Shown here: piece after piece, positions 20,088 to 29,461 of the stretch
Layout: each line of letters starts with the position of its first letter
Numbering within the stretch: the first letter of the stretch is position 1
NCBI RefSeq assembly: GCF_029633865.1
Contig: NC_079212.1
Coordinates: 86,296,172 to 86,360,171 of the forward strand
Direction of reading: 5' to 3'
Source: Lampris incognitus
Taxonomy: Eukaryota; Chordata; Actinopteri; Lampriformes; Lampridae
Length of the DNA: 64,000 bases
Made by a program: the position numbers and the translations under genes
The notes under the pieces: generated by a model
The model's input: the letters and a program-made list of their open reading frames with translations, nothing else
What the model was told of the DNA's origin: nothing
Database searches by the model: none

Positions 20088-23000
20088 CGGCTATGGGCGC
20101 CGGCCGTGACTGCAAGCTGTTGTTCATCAGAGACTCCTTGTCGGGCCGACGGCTGCTGGTTGACTCTGGCGCTCAACGCAGCATACTACCAGCACAAGCT
20201 GTGGACACGATGACCGACAGTCACGGCCCCCAGATGGACGCCGCCAACGGCACGTCCATTCGGACGTACGGTATCAGACATGTGGACGTGTGTTTTGGCG
20301 GACGACGTTTCGGCTGGGACTTTGTGATGGCTGCTGTATCCACCCCGCTCCTAGGTGCGGATTTCCTCTGTGCTTTCAACCTGCTGGTGGATGTTAAAAA
20401 CTGTCGCGTGATTGATGCCGTCTCTTTTGCGTCATACCCCTGCACGCTTGGGGGCGCTGGAGCGCTGTGCCTCGCTAACACACTCTCCACCGGGGATCCA
20501 TATCAACGCCTGCTCGCAAATTTCCCCGAGCTCACCACACCCACCTTCTCCTCGGCGGTGGCCAAGCACGGCGTGGAACATCATATCACCACAGTGGGCC
20601 CCCCAGTTTACGCCCGGGCCCGACGCCTCGACTCGGCCAAGCTCGCAATAGCCAGGGAGGAGTTTTCGACTATGGAGCGCCTCGGCATTGTCCGCCGTTC
20701 TGACAGCCCATGGGCTTCCCCTCTTCACATGGTTACTAAGGCCGACGGGGGTTGGCGCCCGTGCGGGGACTACCGTCGCCTAAACAATGCCACGACCCCC
20801 GACCGATACCCCATACCGCACATACAAGATTTCTCTACCCACCTGGCGGGCGCTGCCATCTATTCCAAAATCGACTTAGTGCGGGGGTATCACCAAGTGC
20901 CGGTCCACCCACTGGATGTCCCAAAAACGGCTGTCATCACACCCTTTGGGCTCTTTGAGTTTTTACGTATGCCTTTCGGCCTTAAAGGGGCGGCGCAGAC
21001 GTTTCAGCGCCTTATGGATTCTGTGCTCCGCGACATGCCATTTTTGTTTGTGTACTTAGACGACATCCTCGTGGCCAGCGCGTCGGCGGAGGAACACATG
21101 ACGCACCTCACACAGCTGTTCGACAGGCTCAGCGAACACGGCCTCATCATCAACCCAGCTAAGTGTCAGTTCGGGGAGTCGTCCATCACCTTCCTCGGGC
21201 ACCACATCACTCCACAGGGGGCCGTTCCCCTCCCTGCCAGGGTTGAGGCTGTCACCATGTTCCCCCGCCCCCGCACTGTACAGTCGCTGCAGGAATTCCT
21301 GGGCATGGTGAACTTTTATAACCGTTTCCTGCCCCGTGCCACCCACATCATGCGTCCCCTGTATGAGGCCCTGCGGGGTAAGAAGTCTAAGGACGAGCTG
21401 GACTGGTCTTCGGGGATGGACGAGGCTTTTGTGGCCGCCAAGACTGCGCTGGCCAACGCTGCGCTGCTAGCTCACCCGTCGCCTGCCGCCCCCATAGCCC
21501 TTACAACGGATGCCTCCGACTACGCCGTGGGGGCCGTGTGTGAGCAGTGGGTGGAGGGGGGCTGGCAGCCGTTGGCGTTCTTCAGTAAACAACTCCGTGA
21601 GAGCGAGCGCAAATACAGCACCTTTGATAGGGAACTACTGGGTCTCTTCCTCGCAACCAGACACTTTAGGTTCCTATTGGAGGGCCGACAGTTCACCGCT
21701 TTCGTGGACCACAAACCGCTGACGTTCTGTATGGCCAAAACCTCAGAACCGTGGTCTGGGCGTCAGCAGCGCCATCTCGCGGCGGTATCCGAGTTTACCA
21801 CGGACATACAACACGTGTCGGGCAAGGATAACTTCGTCGCCGACTGCCTTTCACGGGCAGTTGTTAACGCCGTTCACTTGGGACTCGACTACGCCGCTAT
21901 GGCAGCGGACCAAGCCAAGGACGCGACCGTTCAAGACTACCGGTCGACCCCTACGGCGCTACGGCTGGAGGAAGTGACGTTCGACGCGGCCAACACCACC
22001 CTCCTCTGTGACATCTCCACCGGTCAACCGCGCCCCCTGGTGCCTACTTCCTGGCGGCGCCGAGTTTTCGACACCGTCCATGGCCTTTCCCACCCGGGAG
22101 TGAAGGCCTCGACCAAGCTGGTGAGCGTCAAGTTCGTTTGGCCTGGGCTCCGTAAGGATGTTAGAGCCTGGGCCGGCTCGTGTGTGGCGTGCCAACGCGC
22201 CAAGGTGCACCGCCATACCAAGGCCCCTTTGGCGCCGTTTGTGGTTCCAGAGAGGCGGTTTGACCACGTCAATGTTGACCTGGTGGGTCCCCTGCCCCCC
22301 TCCCGTGGTTATACGTTCCTCCTCACTATTGTGGACAGGGCCACCAGGTGGCCAGAGGCTATTCCCTTGTCCTCCACGACGGCAGCAGAGGTAGCGCGGG
22401 CGTTCATCGGCTGCTGGGTGGCCCGTTTCGGCACGCCTGGTGACATCACGAGCGACCGGGGCTCCCAGTTTACCTCGGAGCTCTGGACGGCGGTCGCTGA
22501 GCACCTGGGGATGAAGATCCACCGCACTACGGCGTACAACCCGCAGAGCAACGGACTTTGTGAGCGGTTCCATCGGGACATGAAAGCCGCTCTGCGGGCA
22601 AGCCTCACTGGCTGCGACTGGATGGACCGGCTCCCGTGGGTCATGCTCGGCCTGCGTTCGGCCCCGAAGGAAGACCTCCAGACCTCCTCCGCTGAGCTGG
22701 TGTATGGCCAGCCCCTGCGGGTTCCGGGGGAGTTTCTTCCGGATGCTACGGCTCCCTGGTCGGCCGCCTCTCACCTCAGTGCGTCCCGGAGCGCTGCCGG
22801 TGCCTTCGCTCCCGTTCCGATGTCTCAACACTGCCTCCCCCTGTCCTACGTCCCCAAGGATCTGCCATCGGCGAGGTACGTCTTCATTAGGCACGACAGC
22901 CATCGGTCCCCGCTGCAGCCCCCATACGACGGGCCCTTCCGTGTCCTGGAGGCGGGGGATAAGAACTTTGTGGTGGACATGGGGGGCAGGCCGGAGCGGG

Positions 23001-23230
23001 TCGCTATAGACCGTCTCAAGCCCGCTCACTTGGACATTGGGGAGCCAATGCAATTGGCCCTACCTCCGCGGCGGGGGTGCCCTCCTAGGTCGGCCCCGGC
23101 ACCTGCCTCTGTTCCTGCTTCGGCCCCGCCTATGGCCCGGGTTTCGGCCCCATCTGTTTCCCCTCCTGTGAAGCGCAGCCGTTATGGCCGCAGGGTCCGC
23201 CCCCCGACTCGTCACCTGTTTTCCCCGTGA
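20030..23230 (+). CDS. Pol polyprotein (PR-RT-RNase H-IN) of G-A
   Basis: 1066 residues from the ATG at 20030; the product probably begins at the frameshift near 20063. Protease motif VDSGAQ with Asp at residue 45. Reverse transcriptase with YLDD at 342-345. RNase H with TDASD near 494. Integrase with an HHCC finger (about 684-725) and catalytic residues in NVDLVGP (about 748), TSDRGSQF (about 809) and GLCERF (about 845). The C-terminal tail is Pro/Ala rich. No stop or frameshift interrupts it. No chromodomain and no env are seen. GC-rich codon use differs from the AT-rich LINE next door. Confidence 0.95.
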   Translation: MSQTLQLQGSGKRQGRRSLTAMGAGRDCKLLFIRDSLSGRRLLVDSGAQRSILPAQAVDTMTDSHGPQMDAANGTSIRTYGIRHVDVCFGGRRFGWDFVMAAVSTPLLGADFLCAFNLLVDVKNCRVIDAVSFASYPCTLGGAGALCLANTLSTGDPYQRLLANFPELTTPTFSSAVAKHGVEHHITTVGPPVYARARRLDSAKLAIAREEFSTMERLGIVRRSDSPWASPLHMVTKADGGWRPCGDYRRLNNATTPDRYPIPHIQDFSTHLAGAAIYSKIDLVRGYHQVPVHPLDVPKTAVITPFGLFEFLRMPFGLKGAAQTFQRLMDSVLRDMPFLFVYLDDILVASASAEEHMTHLTQLFDRLSEHGLIINPAKCQFGESSITFLGHHITPQGAVPLPARVEAVTMFPRPRTVQSLQEFLGMVNFYNRFLPRATHIMRPLYEALRGKKSKDELDWSSGMDEAFVAAKTALANAALLAHPSPAAPIALTTDASDYAVGAVCEQWVEGGWQPLAFFSKQLRESERKYSTFDRELLGLFLATRHFRFLLEGRQFTAFVDHKPLTFCMAKTSEPWSGRQQRHLAAVSEFTTDIQHVSGKDNFVADCLSRAVVNAVHLGLDYAAMAADQAKDATVQDYRSTPTALRLEEVTFDAANTTLLCDISTGQPRPLVPTSWRRRVFDTVHGLSHPGVKASTKLVSVKFVWPGLRKDVRAWAGSCVACQRAKVHRHTKAPLAPFVVPERRFDHVNVDLVGPLPPSRGYTFLLTIVDRATRWPEAIPLSSTTAAEVARAFIGCWVARFGTPGDITSDRGSQFTSELWTAVAEHLGMKIHRTTAYNPQSNGLCERFHRDMKAALRASLTGCDWMDRLPWVMLGLRSAPKEDLQTSSAELVYGQPLRVPGEFLPDATAPWSAASHLSASRSAAGAFAPVPMSQHCLPLSYVPKDLPSARYVFIRHDSHRSPLQPPYDGPFRVLEAGDKNFVVDMGGRPERVAIDRLKPAHLDIGEPMQLALPPRRGCPPRSAPAPASVPASAPPMARVSAPSVSPPVKRSRYGRRVRPPTRHLFSP
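20060..20105 (+). promoter_or_regulatory. Predicted -1 frameshift signal with GC hairpin (G-A gag/pol)
   Basis: The heptamer GGGAAAC at 20060-20066 is read G_GGA_AAC in the gag frame. A 5-nt spacer (20067-20071) is followed by a perfect all-GC 9-bp stem: GGCCGGCGC (20072-20080) with GCGCCGGCC (20097-20105), and a 16-nt loop that includes the gag stop. Pol lies in the -1 frame. The same sequence is kept in copy G-B. GGGAAAC is a known retroviral -1 slip site. Confidence 0.85.
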
Positions 23231-23339
23231 CTTTGCACTATGTCATTGACTGTTCTGTTGTAGAGTCTATTTTTATGTTCATGACTTGCACTTTTGCTGT
23301 TTTGCATTGTTTTGTTTAGGTGAATTCTGGGGGGGCCTG

Positions 23340-23555
23340 TGTGGTGACCCACATCTATATATCGAGAGACATTCACCTAAGAGGACGGTGTACCTTTAAG
23401 GGAAGAGGCGAGGGGTCAGATAATGCACTTCCGCTTCCGGTTCACAGTCAGTTCAGTGTCGTTGTCGAACGTATGACATGCAAAGTTGGAGCTAGTAAAC
23501 TACCTCGACTACGTCTACTCTCACGTCTCCTGTCTCGTTGTTTTCTAACTCCACA
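23340..23555 (+). repeat. 3' LTR of G-A
   Basis: 216 bp, identical by eye to the 5' LTR. It is preceded by a G-rich polypurine-like run (GGGGGGG near 23329-23335). Confidence 0.95.
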
Positions 23556-24010
23556 ACAGTAACATAAACAGTAACCCATACAATAACATATACAGTAATC
23601 TATACAGTAACATATACAGTAACCTATACAGTAATCTATACAGTAACATGTACGGTAACATATAAGTAACATGTACAGTAACATGCACAGTAACCTGTAC
23701 AGTAACATATACAGTAACATGTACAGTAACATGTACAGTAACATGCACAGTAACCTATACAGTAACATGTACAGTAACCCATACAATAACATATACAGTA
23801 ATCTATACAGTAACATATACAGTAACCTGTACAGTAACATATAAGTAACATGTACAGTAACATGCACAGTATCATATACAGTAACATGTACAGTAACCTA
23901 TAAATAACATATACAGTAACATAAACAGTAACCTATACAGTAACATATACAGTAACATGTACAGTAAGTTATACAGTAATATGTACAGTAACCTATACAG
24001 TAACATATAC
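23556..24010 (+). repeat. 12-bp minisatellite, right part
   Basis: Continuation of the ACAGTAACATGT array after the G-A insertion. It is interrupted again at 24011 by an L2 tail and has a short remnant at 24209-24265. Confidence 0.95.
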
Positions 24011-24208
24011 TCATTTAAAAAATCTCTTTCTTGCGCTTTTATTTTAGCACTGGTTTTTCTCTTAGATGCTTGTTTAGATGCACTTATGACCTCTGATGAC
24101 TAGTAGTTCTCCTGATTTCCTACCTTAAATGATGCACTTATTGTAAGTCGCTTTGGATAAAAGTGTCGGCCAAATGACCGGAATGTAATGTAGCGTAATG
24201 TAATGTAA
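24011..24208 (+). mobile_element. L2 LINE 3' tail fragment
   Basis: Plus-strand L2 3' end with TTGTAAGTCGCTTTGGATAA and a terminal AATGTAATGTA array; only about 200 bp, so strongly 5'-truncated. ATATAC occurs on both sides (24005-24010 and 24208-24213), a possible target duplication, although the minisatellite itself could produce this. Confidence 0.8.
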
Positions 24209-24325
24209 TATACAGTAACATGAACAGTAACTTGTACAGAAACCTATACAGTAACATACCAGTGACCTGACGAGAAATATCATGCGCAGTTTTTTTTCTT
24301 TTCTTTTTTTCTTCTGTTTTTCTCT

Positions 24326-24827
24326 CCAATTGTACTTGGCCAATTCCCCCACTCCGCCGAGCTCCTGCCCCTGTTCCCCCTGTCTCCTGCGTTTATATTA
24401 CAATGAATAATGTCGATGAGATGCTTTTGTTTTCAGTAATAGCCTTTTTTCCCCCATCCCCCAATTGTACTCGACCAATTACCTCACTCTTCCGAGCCGT
24501 CCCGGTCTCTGCTCCACCCCCTCTGCCGATCCGGGGAGGGCTGCAGACTACCACATGCCTCCTCCCATACATGTGGAGTCACCAGCCGCTTCTTTTCACC
24601 TGACAGGGAGGAGTTTCACCAGGGGGACGTAGCGCGTGGGAGGATCACGCTATTCACCCCCGCTAGTGCAGCGACCTGGACACATACTCACATCCGGCTT
24701 CCCACCCGCAGACACAGTCACGTGTCTGTAGGGATGCCCGCCAAGCCGGAGGTAACACGGGGATTCGAACCGGCGATCCCCGTGTTGGTAGGCAACGGAA
24801 TAGACCGCTACGCTACCCGGACGCCCC
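24326..24827 (-). mobile_element. tRNA-derived SINE S1, plus a short SINE tail fragment
   Basis: SINE S1 (about 24440-24827) is on the minus strand. Its head, read on that strand, begins GGGCGTCCGGGTAGCGTAGC (A-box-like) and has a perfect B box GGTTCGAATCC. Its tail reads GGTAATTGGTCGAGTACAAT. At 24326-24365 there is a second short piece of the same tail. The intervening bases 24366-24439 are shared, inverted, with the right flank of SINE S2. Confidence 0.85.
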
Positions 24828-24871
24828 ATCATAAGAGTAGTTAACAGGACTAAAATAGGCTATTACTTGGG

Positions 24872-25165
24872 ACGTCCTGGTCGCTGCACTAGCGCCTCTT
24901 CTGGTCGGTCGGGGCGCCTGTTCAGGGGGGAGGGGGAACTGGGGGGGGGATAGCGTGATCCTCCCACGCGCTACATCGCCCTGGTGAAACTCCTCACTGT
25001 CAGGTGAAAAGAAGTGGCTGGTGACTCCACATGTATGGGAGGAGACATGTGGTAGTCTGCAGCTCTCCCCGGATCGGCAGTGGGGGTGGAGCAGAGACCG
25101 GGACGGCTCGGAAGTGTGGGGTAATTGGCCAAGTACAATTGGGAGGGGGGAAAGGGGGGAAATGG
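24872..25165 (+). mobile_element. tRNA-derived SINE S2, 5'-truncated
   Basis: Plus-strand copy lacking the tRNA-like head; it starts at GACGTCCTGGTCGCTGCACT and ends in CCAAGTACAATTGGGAGG. With S1 and shared flanks it forms a large inverted repeat. Confidence 0.85.
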
Positions 25166-25613
25166 AGAGAAAAAAGGCTATTACTGAAAACAAAAGCATC
25201 TCATCGACATCATTCATTGTAATATGAACGCAGCAGACAGGAGGAACAGGAGCAGGAGCGGCTCTTCGAGCCCGGGGGAGTCGTCACTAATGTGACCAGC
25301 CTGCTCTAACAGGAAGCGCGGCCTTGAAGGGATTCTGGTCAACGCGGTTGGAGCCCTGTTGTGGCAACAACACACCGTTACGCGTAATTCGTTAGTGGAT
25401 TTGCTCACATTTTCTTTTTTTTAAGAACTTTATTAACAAAAGTGAACAAAAATAGTATACAACAATGTCAATCAACAATAGTCACATTATTAGATGTATA
25501 CAACATTAACACATATACTATCATAAACATTAACATAAATACGCCAGGGGGATTGTATAAAGTAAAACAAATAAATTACATACTTAACTAAATATTTTGT
25601 AAATCATAAATGC

Positions 25614-26007
25614 TTATGTTTTTACAGCTTTTTTATTTTCACTATCAGATATTGATGAAATATATTGTTTGATATACGCAGACGGCTCAGGAAAATTAGG
25701 TTTCTTGCTAGAAAATTTAGATCTGTGAATATAAAATTTTGTTAAAATAATTAGCAAATTGATTAAATAATACCGAGAATCGAGGTTCCTATCAAATTCA
25801 GTCAATCCAAACAATAAATTTTTCCAACTCAGGGTGAAATGAGGGTAAATATGATCAATAATCAAACGAGACAACCTACTCCACAGTTGTTTAGTGTGTG
25901 GGCAAGACCAAAATAAATGAACCAATGTTTCATTAAACAAACCACAGAGAGAACAACTCACATCAATGTCCTTCTTAAGTCTCTGCAAATGATGATTAGT
26001 TGGATAG
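25614..26007 (-). pseudogene. L1-A ORF2, C-terminal end
   Basis: The last about 125 codons of L1-A ORF2, downstream of the G-B insertion. It includes the Cys/His module CSLCGLFNETLVHLFWSCPH, the C-terminal zinc-knuckle-like motif typical of L1-clade ORF2 proteins. Its upstream continuation is at 29462. The apparent N-terminal residues of this open stretch to 26090 come from the Gypsy LTR. Confidence 0.85.
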
Positions 26008-26220
26008 TGTGGAGTTCGAAAACAACGAGACAGGAGACGTGAGAGTAGACGTAGTCGAGGTAGTTTACTAGCTCCAACTTTGCATGTCATACGTTCGACA
26101 ACGACACTGAACTGTGTACCGGAAGCGGAAGTTCATTATCTGACCCCTCACCTCTTCCCTTAAAGGTACACCCTCCTCTTAGGGTGAATGTCTCTAGTTA
26201 TATAGATGTGGGTCACCACA
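26008..26220 (-). repeat. 3' LTR of G-B
   Basis: 213 bp, about 2% different from the other G-B LTR by eye, including one extra G. Confidence 0.93.
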
Positions 26221-26329
26221 CAGGCCCCCCCAGAATTCACCTACACAAAACAATGCAAAACAGCAAAAGCGCAAGACATGAACATAAAAATAGACTCTAC
26301 AAAAGAACAGTCAATGACATAGTGCAAAG

Positions 26330-28516
26330 TCACGGGGAAAACAGGTGACGAGTCGGGGGGCGGACCCCGCGGCCATAACGGCTGCGCTTCACAGGAAGGG
26401 AAACAGATGGGGCCGAAACCCGGGCCATAGGCGGGGCCGAAGCAGGAACAGAGGCAGGTGCCGGGGCTGACCTAGGAGGGCGTCCCCGCCGCGGGGGTAG
26501 GGCCAATTGCATTGGCTCCCCAATGTCCAAGTGAGCGGGCTTGAGACGGTCTATAGCGACCCGCTCCGGCCTGCCCCCCATGTCCACCACAAAGTTCTTG
26601 TCCCCCGCCTCCAGGACGCAGAAGGGCCCGTCGTATGGGGGCTGCAGCGGGGACCGATGGCTGTCGTGCCTAATGAAGACGTACCTCACCGATGGCAGAT
26701 CCTTGGGGACGTAGGACCGGGGGAGGCAGTGTTGAGACATCGGAATGGGAGCGAAGGCACCGGCAGCGCTCCGGGACGCACTGAGGTGAGAGGCGGCTGA
26801 CCAGGGAGCCGTAGCATCCGGAAGAAACTCCCCCGGAACCCGCAGGGGCTGGCCATACACGAGCTCAGCGGAGGAGGTCTGGAGGTCTTCCTTCGGGGCC
26901 GAACGCAGGCCGAGCATGACCCACGGGAGCCGGTCCATCCAGTCGCAGCCAGTGAGGCTTGCCCACAGAACGGCTTTCATGTCCCGATGGAACCGCTCAC
27001 AAAGTCCGTTGCTCTGCGGGTTGTACGCCGTAGTGCGGTGGATCTTCACCCCCAGGTGCTCAGCGACCGCCGTCCAGAGCTCCGAGGTAAACTGGGAGCC
27101 CCGGTCGCTCGTGATGTCACCCGGCGTGCCGAAACGGGCCACCCAGCAGCCGATGAACGCCCGTGCTACCTCTGCTGCCATCGTGGAGGACAAGGGAATA
27201 GCCTCTGGCCACCTGGTGGCCCTGTCCACAATAGTGAGGAGGAACGTATAACCACGGGAGGGGGGCAGGGGACCCACCAGGTCAACATTGATGTGGTCAA
27301 ACCGCCTCTCTGGAACCACAAATGGCGCCAAAGGGGCCTTGGTATGGCGGTGCACCTTGGCGCGTTGGCACGCCACACACGAGCCGGCCCAGGCTCTAAC
27401 ATCCTTACGGAGCCCAGGCCAAACGAACTTGACGCTCACCAGCTTGGTCGAGGCCTTCACTCCCGGGTGGGAAAGGCCGTGGACGTTGTCGAAAACTCGG
27501 CGCCGCCAGGAAGTAGGCAGCAGGGGGCGCGGTTGACCGGTGGAGATGTCACAGAGGAGGGTGGTGTTGGCCGCGTCGAACGTCACGTCCTCCAGCCGTA
27601 GCGCCATAGGGGTCGACCGGTAGTCTTGAACGGTCGCGTCCTTGACTTGGTCCGCTGCCATAGCGGCGTAGTAGAGTCCCAAGTGAACGGCGTTAACAAC
27701 CGCCCGTGAAAGGCAGTCGGCGACGAAGTTATCCTTGCCCGACACGTGTTGTATGTCCGTGGTAAACTCGGAAACCGCCGCGAGATGGCGCTGCTGACGC
27801 CCAGACCACGGTTCTGAGGTTTTGGCCATACAGAACGTCAGCGGTTTGTGGTCCACGAAAGCGGTGAACTGTCGGCCCTCCAATAGGAACCTAAAGTGTC
27901 TGGTTGCGAGGAAGAGACCCAGTAGTTCCCTATCAAAGGTGCTGTATTTGCGCTCGCTCTCACGGAGTTGTTTACTGAAGAACGCCAACGGCTGCCAGCC
28001 CCCCCCCACCCACAGCTCGGGGAAATTTGCGAGCAGGCGTTGGTATGGATCCCCGGTGGAGAGTGTGTTAGCGAGGCACAGCGCTCCAGCCCCCCCAAGC
28101 GTGCAGGGGTATGACGCAAAAGAGACGGCATCAATCACGCGACAGTTTTTAACATCCACCAGCAGGTTGAAAGCACAGATGAAATCCGCACCTAGGAGCG
28201 GGGTGGATACAGCAGCCATCACAAAGTCCCAGCCGAAACGTCGGCCGCCAAAACACACGTCCACATGTCTGATACCGTACGTCCGAATGGACGTGCCGTT
28301 GGCGGCGTCCATCTGGGGGCCGTGACTGTCGGTCATCGTGTCCACAGCTTGTGCTGGTAGTATGCTGCGTTGAGCGCCAGAGTCAACCAGCAGCCGCCGG
28401 CCCGACAAGGAGTCTCTGATGAACAACAGCTTGCAGTCACGGCCGGCGCCCATAGCCGTTAACGAGCGCCGGCCTTGGCGTTTCCCTGAACCCTGTAACT
28501 GCAGGGTTTGCGACAC
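26330..28516 (-). CDS. Pol of G-B, lacking the reverse transcriptase
   Basis: 728 residues instead of the 1066 in G-A. The protease (VDSGAQ), RNase H (from about the [19 protein letters not shown] region) and the complete integrase are kept. The segment between LLANFPEL and [11 protein letters not shown] is missing, that is the RT including the YLDD box. The junction is near 28008-28016. The deletion is a multiple of three, so the frame stays open to the normal stop. Four bases (GAGC) occur at both deletion endpoints in G-A. The protein cannot reverse transcribe on its own. It could still provide protease or integrase in principle, but this is speculative. Confidence 0.9.
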   Translation of the reverse strand: MSQTLQLQGSGKRQGRRSLTAMGAGRDCKLLFIRDSLSGRRLLVDSGAQRSILPAQAVDTMTDSHGPQMDAANGTSIRTYGIRHVDVCFGGRRFGWDFVMAAVSTPLLGADFICAFNLLVDVKNCRVIDAVSFASYPCTLGGAGALCLANTLSTGDPYQRLLANFPELWVGGGWQPLAFFSKQLRESERKYSTFDRELLGLFLATRHFRFLLEGRQFTAFVDHKPLTFCMAKTSEPWSGRQQRHLAAVSEFTTDIQHVSGKDNFVADCLSRAVVNAVHLGLYYAAMAADQVKDATVQDYRSTPMALRLEDVTFDAANTTLLCDISTGQPRPLLPTSWRRRVFDNVHGLSHPGVKASTKLVSVKFVWPGLRKDVRAWAGSCVACQRAKVHRHTKAPLAPFVVPERRFDHINVDLVGPLPPSRGYTFLLTIVDRATRWPEAIPLSSTMAAEVARAFIGCWVARFGTPGDITSDRGSQFTSELWTAVAEHLGVKIHRTTAYNPQSNGLCERFHRDMKAVLWASLTGCDWMDRLPWVMLGLRSAPKEDLQTSSAELVYGQPLRVPGEFLPDATAPWSAASHLSASRSAAGAFAPIPMSQHCLPRSYVPKDLPSVRYVFIRHDSHRSPLQPPYDGPFCVLEAGDKNFVVDMGGRPERVAIDRLKPAHLDIGEPMQLALPPRRGRPPRSAPAPASVPASAPPMARVSAPSVSLPVKRSRYGRGVRPPTRHLFSP

Positions 28517-29208
28517 CGTTTTGCTTTTGCCCCAAACCTGGCATGGTAATAACAGAGCCCGTCGTCAGGTTGGCGGCGGGCTGTCACCGCAGCCGCGGCG
28601 TCCATATAGTCGTACACAGGTGGTGGTGGGGCGGTCTGGTGGGGTAGCAGGGCATGCACAAACTGTTGCCGGTTGGCCAGGAAAACCCTGTCTGCTTCAG
28701 CAGCCAGAGAACGGTAGTCCTTGGAGGCGGCGAGAGGAGAACTGGCCAGTGCTGTGCGTACAGGTGCGGGGAGCTGCCTCAGAAAAATGTGTGTGAAAAG
28801 AAAGGCCGGATCAGCCGATCCCAGCACAGACAGCATTTTTTTCATTAACTCAGACGGTTTGCCGTCGCCGAGGCCATTCGGGGACAGTAAACGGTCTGCC
28901 TTCTCCAGCTCCGACAGTTCAAATAGTTTCAGGAGGAATGTCTTTATAGCATCGTACTTGCCAGCAGCTGGCGGAGCTTCCAACAGCGTCATTGCTCGCG
29001 CCGTTGTCGATGCGTCTAATGCCGCCACTACGTGGAAGTACTGCGTTGCATCCTGCGTTATCCCTCTCAGCTGGAACTGGGCTTCCACATGTTGAAACCA
29101 CGGCCGTGGATTATGCTGCCAAAAGTCGGGTAGCTTCACAGTAGCGGTGTAAATGCTAGCGTTAGCAATAGCCATGTTGTTAGCACCGGCGTCGTCGTTG
29201 TCAGACAT
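28459..29208 (-). CDS. Gag of G-B
   Basis: 249 residues, almost identical to the G-A Gag with a few substitutions (for example the start MSDNDDAG). The CHCC motif is kept. The same -1 frameshift heptamer and hairpin overlap its 3' end (around 28441-28486), so the gag/pol expression signal has been preserved although RT is lost. Confidence 0.92.
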   Translation of the reverse strand: MSDNDDAGANNMAIANASIYTATVKLPDFWQHNPRPWFQHVEAQFQLRGITQDATQYFHVVAALDASTTARAMTLLEAPPAAGKYDAIKTFLLKLFELSELEKADRLLSPNGLGDGKPSELMKKMLSVLGSADPAFLFTHIFLRQLPAPVRTALASSPLAASKDYRSLAAEADRVFLANRQQFVHALLPHQTAPPPPVYDYMDAAAAVTARRQPDDGLCYYHARFGAKAKRCRKPCSYRVQGNAKAGAR

Positions 29209-29245
29209 ACTCGTATTAGTAGTTCGATCACGTCGGGGTCACCAA

Positions 29246-29457
29246 TGTGGAGTTAGAAAACAACGAGACAGGAGACGTGAGAGTAGACGTAGTCGAGGTA
29301 GTTTACTAGCTCCAACTTTGCATGTCATACGTTCGACAACGACACTGAACTGTGTACCGGAAGCGGAAGTTCATTATCTGACCCCTCGCCTCTTCCCTTA
29401 AAGGTACACCGTCCTCTTAGGTGAATGTCTCTAGTTATATAGATGTGGGTCACCACA
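29246..29457 (-). repeat. 5' LTR of G-B with adjoining primer-binding site
   Basis: 212 bp. The plus-strand sequence just left of it (ATCACGTCGGGGTCACCA, 29227-29244) is the reverse complement of the tRNA-Trp type primer-binding site, as in G-A. Confidence 0.93.
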
Positions 29458-29461
29458 ATAG

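Larger units (their letters stand above)
19085..23555 (+). mobile_element. Ty3/Gypsy LTR retrotransposon G-A, complete (CsRn1-like)
   Basis: Complete element of 4471 bp. The 216-bp LTRs at each end appear identical by eye. The target duplication is ACAG (19081-19084 and 23556-23559). It has a tRNA-Trp type primer-binding site, separate gag and pol frames, both open, and a -1 frameshift cassette. The tRNA-Trp primer and a CHCC rather than CCHC Gag motif are, from memory, hallmarks of the CsRn1/Kabuki clade. Identical LTRs plus open frames point to a very recent and possibly competent insertion. A second, RT-deleted copy lies at 26008-29457 on the other strand. Confidence 0.93.
26008..29457 (-). 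mobile_element. Gypsy element G-B, RT-deleted copy of the G-A family
   Basis: Minus-strand copy with 212-213 bp LTRs (26008-26220 and 29246-29457) and target duplication ATAG (26004-26007 and 29458-29461). The two LTRs differ at about four positions, so it is older than G-A. gag is intact. pol lacks about 1014 bp, covering the protease-RT linker and the whole RT core, yet remains in frame. The primer-binding site and frameshift cassette are kept. It inserted into ORF2 of L1-A. Confidence 0.93.

Noticed and set aside
21959..23053. 364-codon minus-strand frame inside G-A pol
   Set aside because: It is antisense to intact integrase, is GC-rich, and has no recognisable domain. The same shadow occurs in G-B.
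24740..24830. tRNA gene suggested by the GGTTCGAATCC B box
   Set aside because: The tRNA-like head belongs to a dispersed SINE present in several copies; it cannot fold as a proper tRNA and continues into the SINE body.
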